Source: Microthrixaceae bacterium (lineage in GTDB: Bacteria > Actinomycetota > Acidimicrobiia > Acidimicrobiales > Acidimicrobilacustridaceae). From it: DNA of 5,248 nucleotides. The translations under genes and the position numbers were made by a program. Position 1 is the stretch's first letter, and every line of letters begins with the position of its first letter. The notes beneath the pieces were generated by a model. The model did not search any database and was not told the DNA's origin. It was given only the letters and a program-made list of their open reading frames with translations. The stretch spans positions 1 through 5,248 of the forward strand of contig CANGMY010000123.1 in NCBI GenBank assembly GCA_947455015.1, in the 5' to 3' direction. Of this stretch, positions 5,222-5,248 are shown piece after piece.

Positions 5222-5248
5222 ATGAACCGGCAGCAGGGGAGCGGGCCA
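5222..5248 (+). CDS. Start of a divergent gene, cut by the window edge (regulator suspected)
   Basis: ATG at 5222 opens a frame of nine codons, MNRQQGSGP, that runs off the right edge. The residues are too few to identify a family. Its position, divergent from the crotonase with a perfect palindrome 11 nt upstream, is typical for a TetR-type repressor gene, but this rests on context only. Absence of a Shine-Dalgarno sequence and the TACGCT hexamer 6 nt upstream support this ATG as a leaderless start. Confidence 0.45.

Overview
The window looks like chromosomal DNA from a high-GC actinobacterium. An acidimicrobial-type lineage is my best guess, but this is inferred from protein character and not from any marker gene. 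The reasons are a DUF4193-like cysteine protein with an acidic head, an actinobacterial crotonase with an FGLAEVKR motif, a small helical protein of an actinobacterial type, GTG starts, and promoter-like TANNNT hexamers placed just upstream of start codons as in leaderless transcripts. I see no mobile element, CRISPR array, rRNA or tRNA.

Left part (1-2627, + strand). The window opens inside an M20D-type amidohydrolase/peptidase that lacks its N-terminus. It is followed by a large protein of about 535 residues built from two ThyX-like (FAD-dependent thymidylate synthase) domains. The bipartite ThyX signature is divided between the copies: the first keeps the dUMP-side residues (ExSxRY) and the second keeps the FAD-side residues (RHR and NAR). 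This is the most interesting feature of the window. A strong GC hairpin separates the two genes and its last paired base is the first base of the GTG start.

Middle part (2628-4363, + strand). A 128-bp regulatory gap contains repeated TCACC elements, a weak -10 and a hairpin in front of a good ribosome binding site. Three tightly packed genes follow, with gaps of 1 and 2 nt: a bipolar DUF4193-like zinc-ribbon-type protein (acidic head, four-cysteine core, Lys-Ala-Pro tail), an unrecognised helical protein, and a GNAT acetyltransferase. They are probably one transcript. Their joint function is unknown.

Right part (4364-5248). A compact hairpin sits between the convergent GNAT and crotonase genes and probably ends transcription from both sides. 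The enoyl-CoA hydratase/isomerase gene is read on the minus strand. Its upstream region holds a perfect 22-bp palindrome flanked by outward-facing TANNNT hexamers, each 6 nt from an ATG. The rightward gene has only nine codons inside the window. The arrangement resembles a divergent regulator/target pair controlling acyl-CoA metabolism, but the regulator's identity cannot be read from this window.
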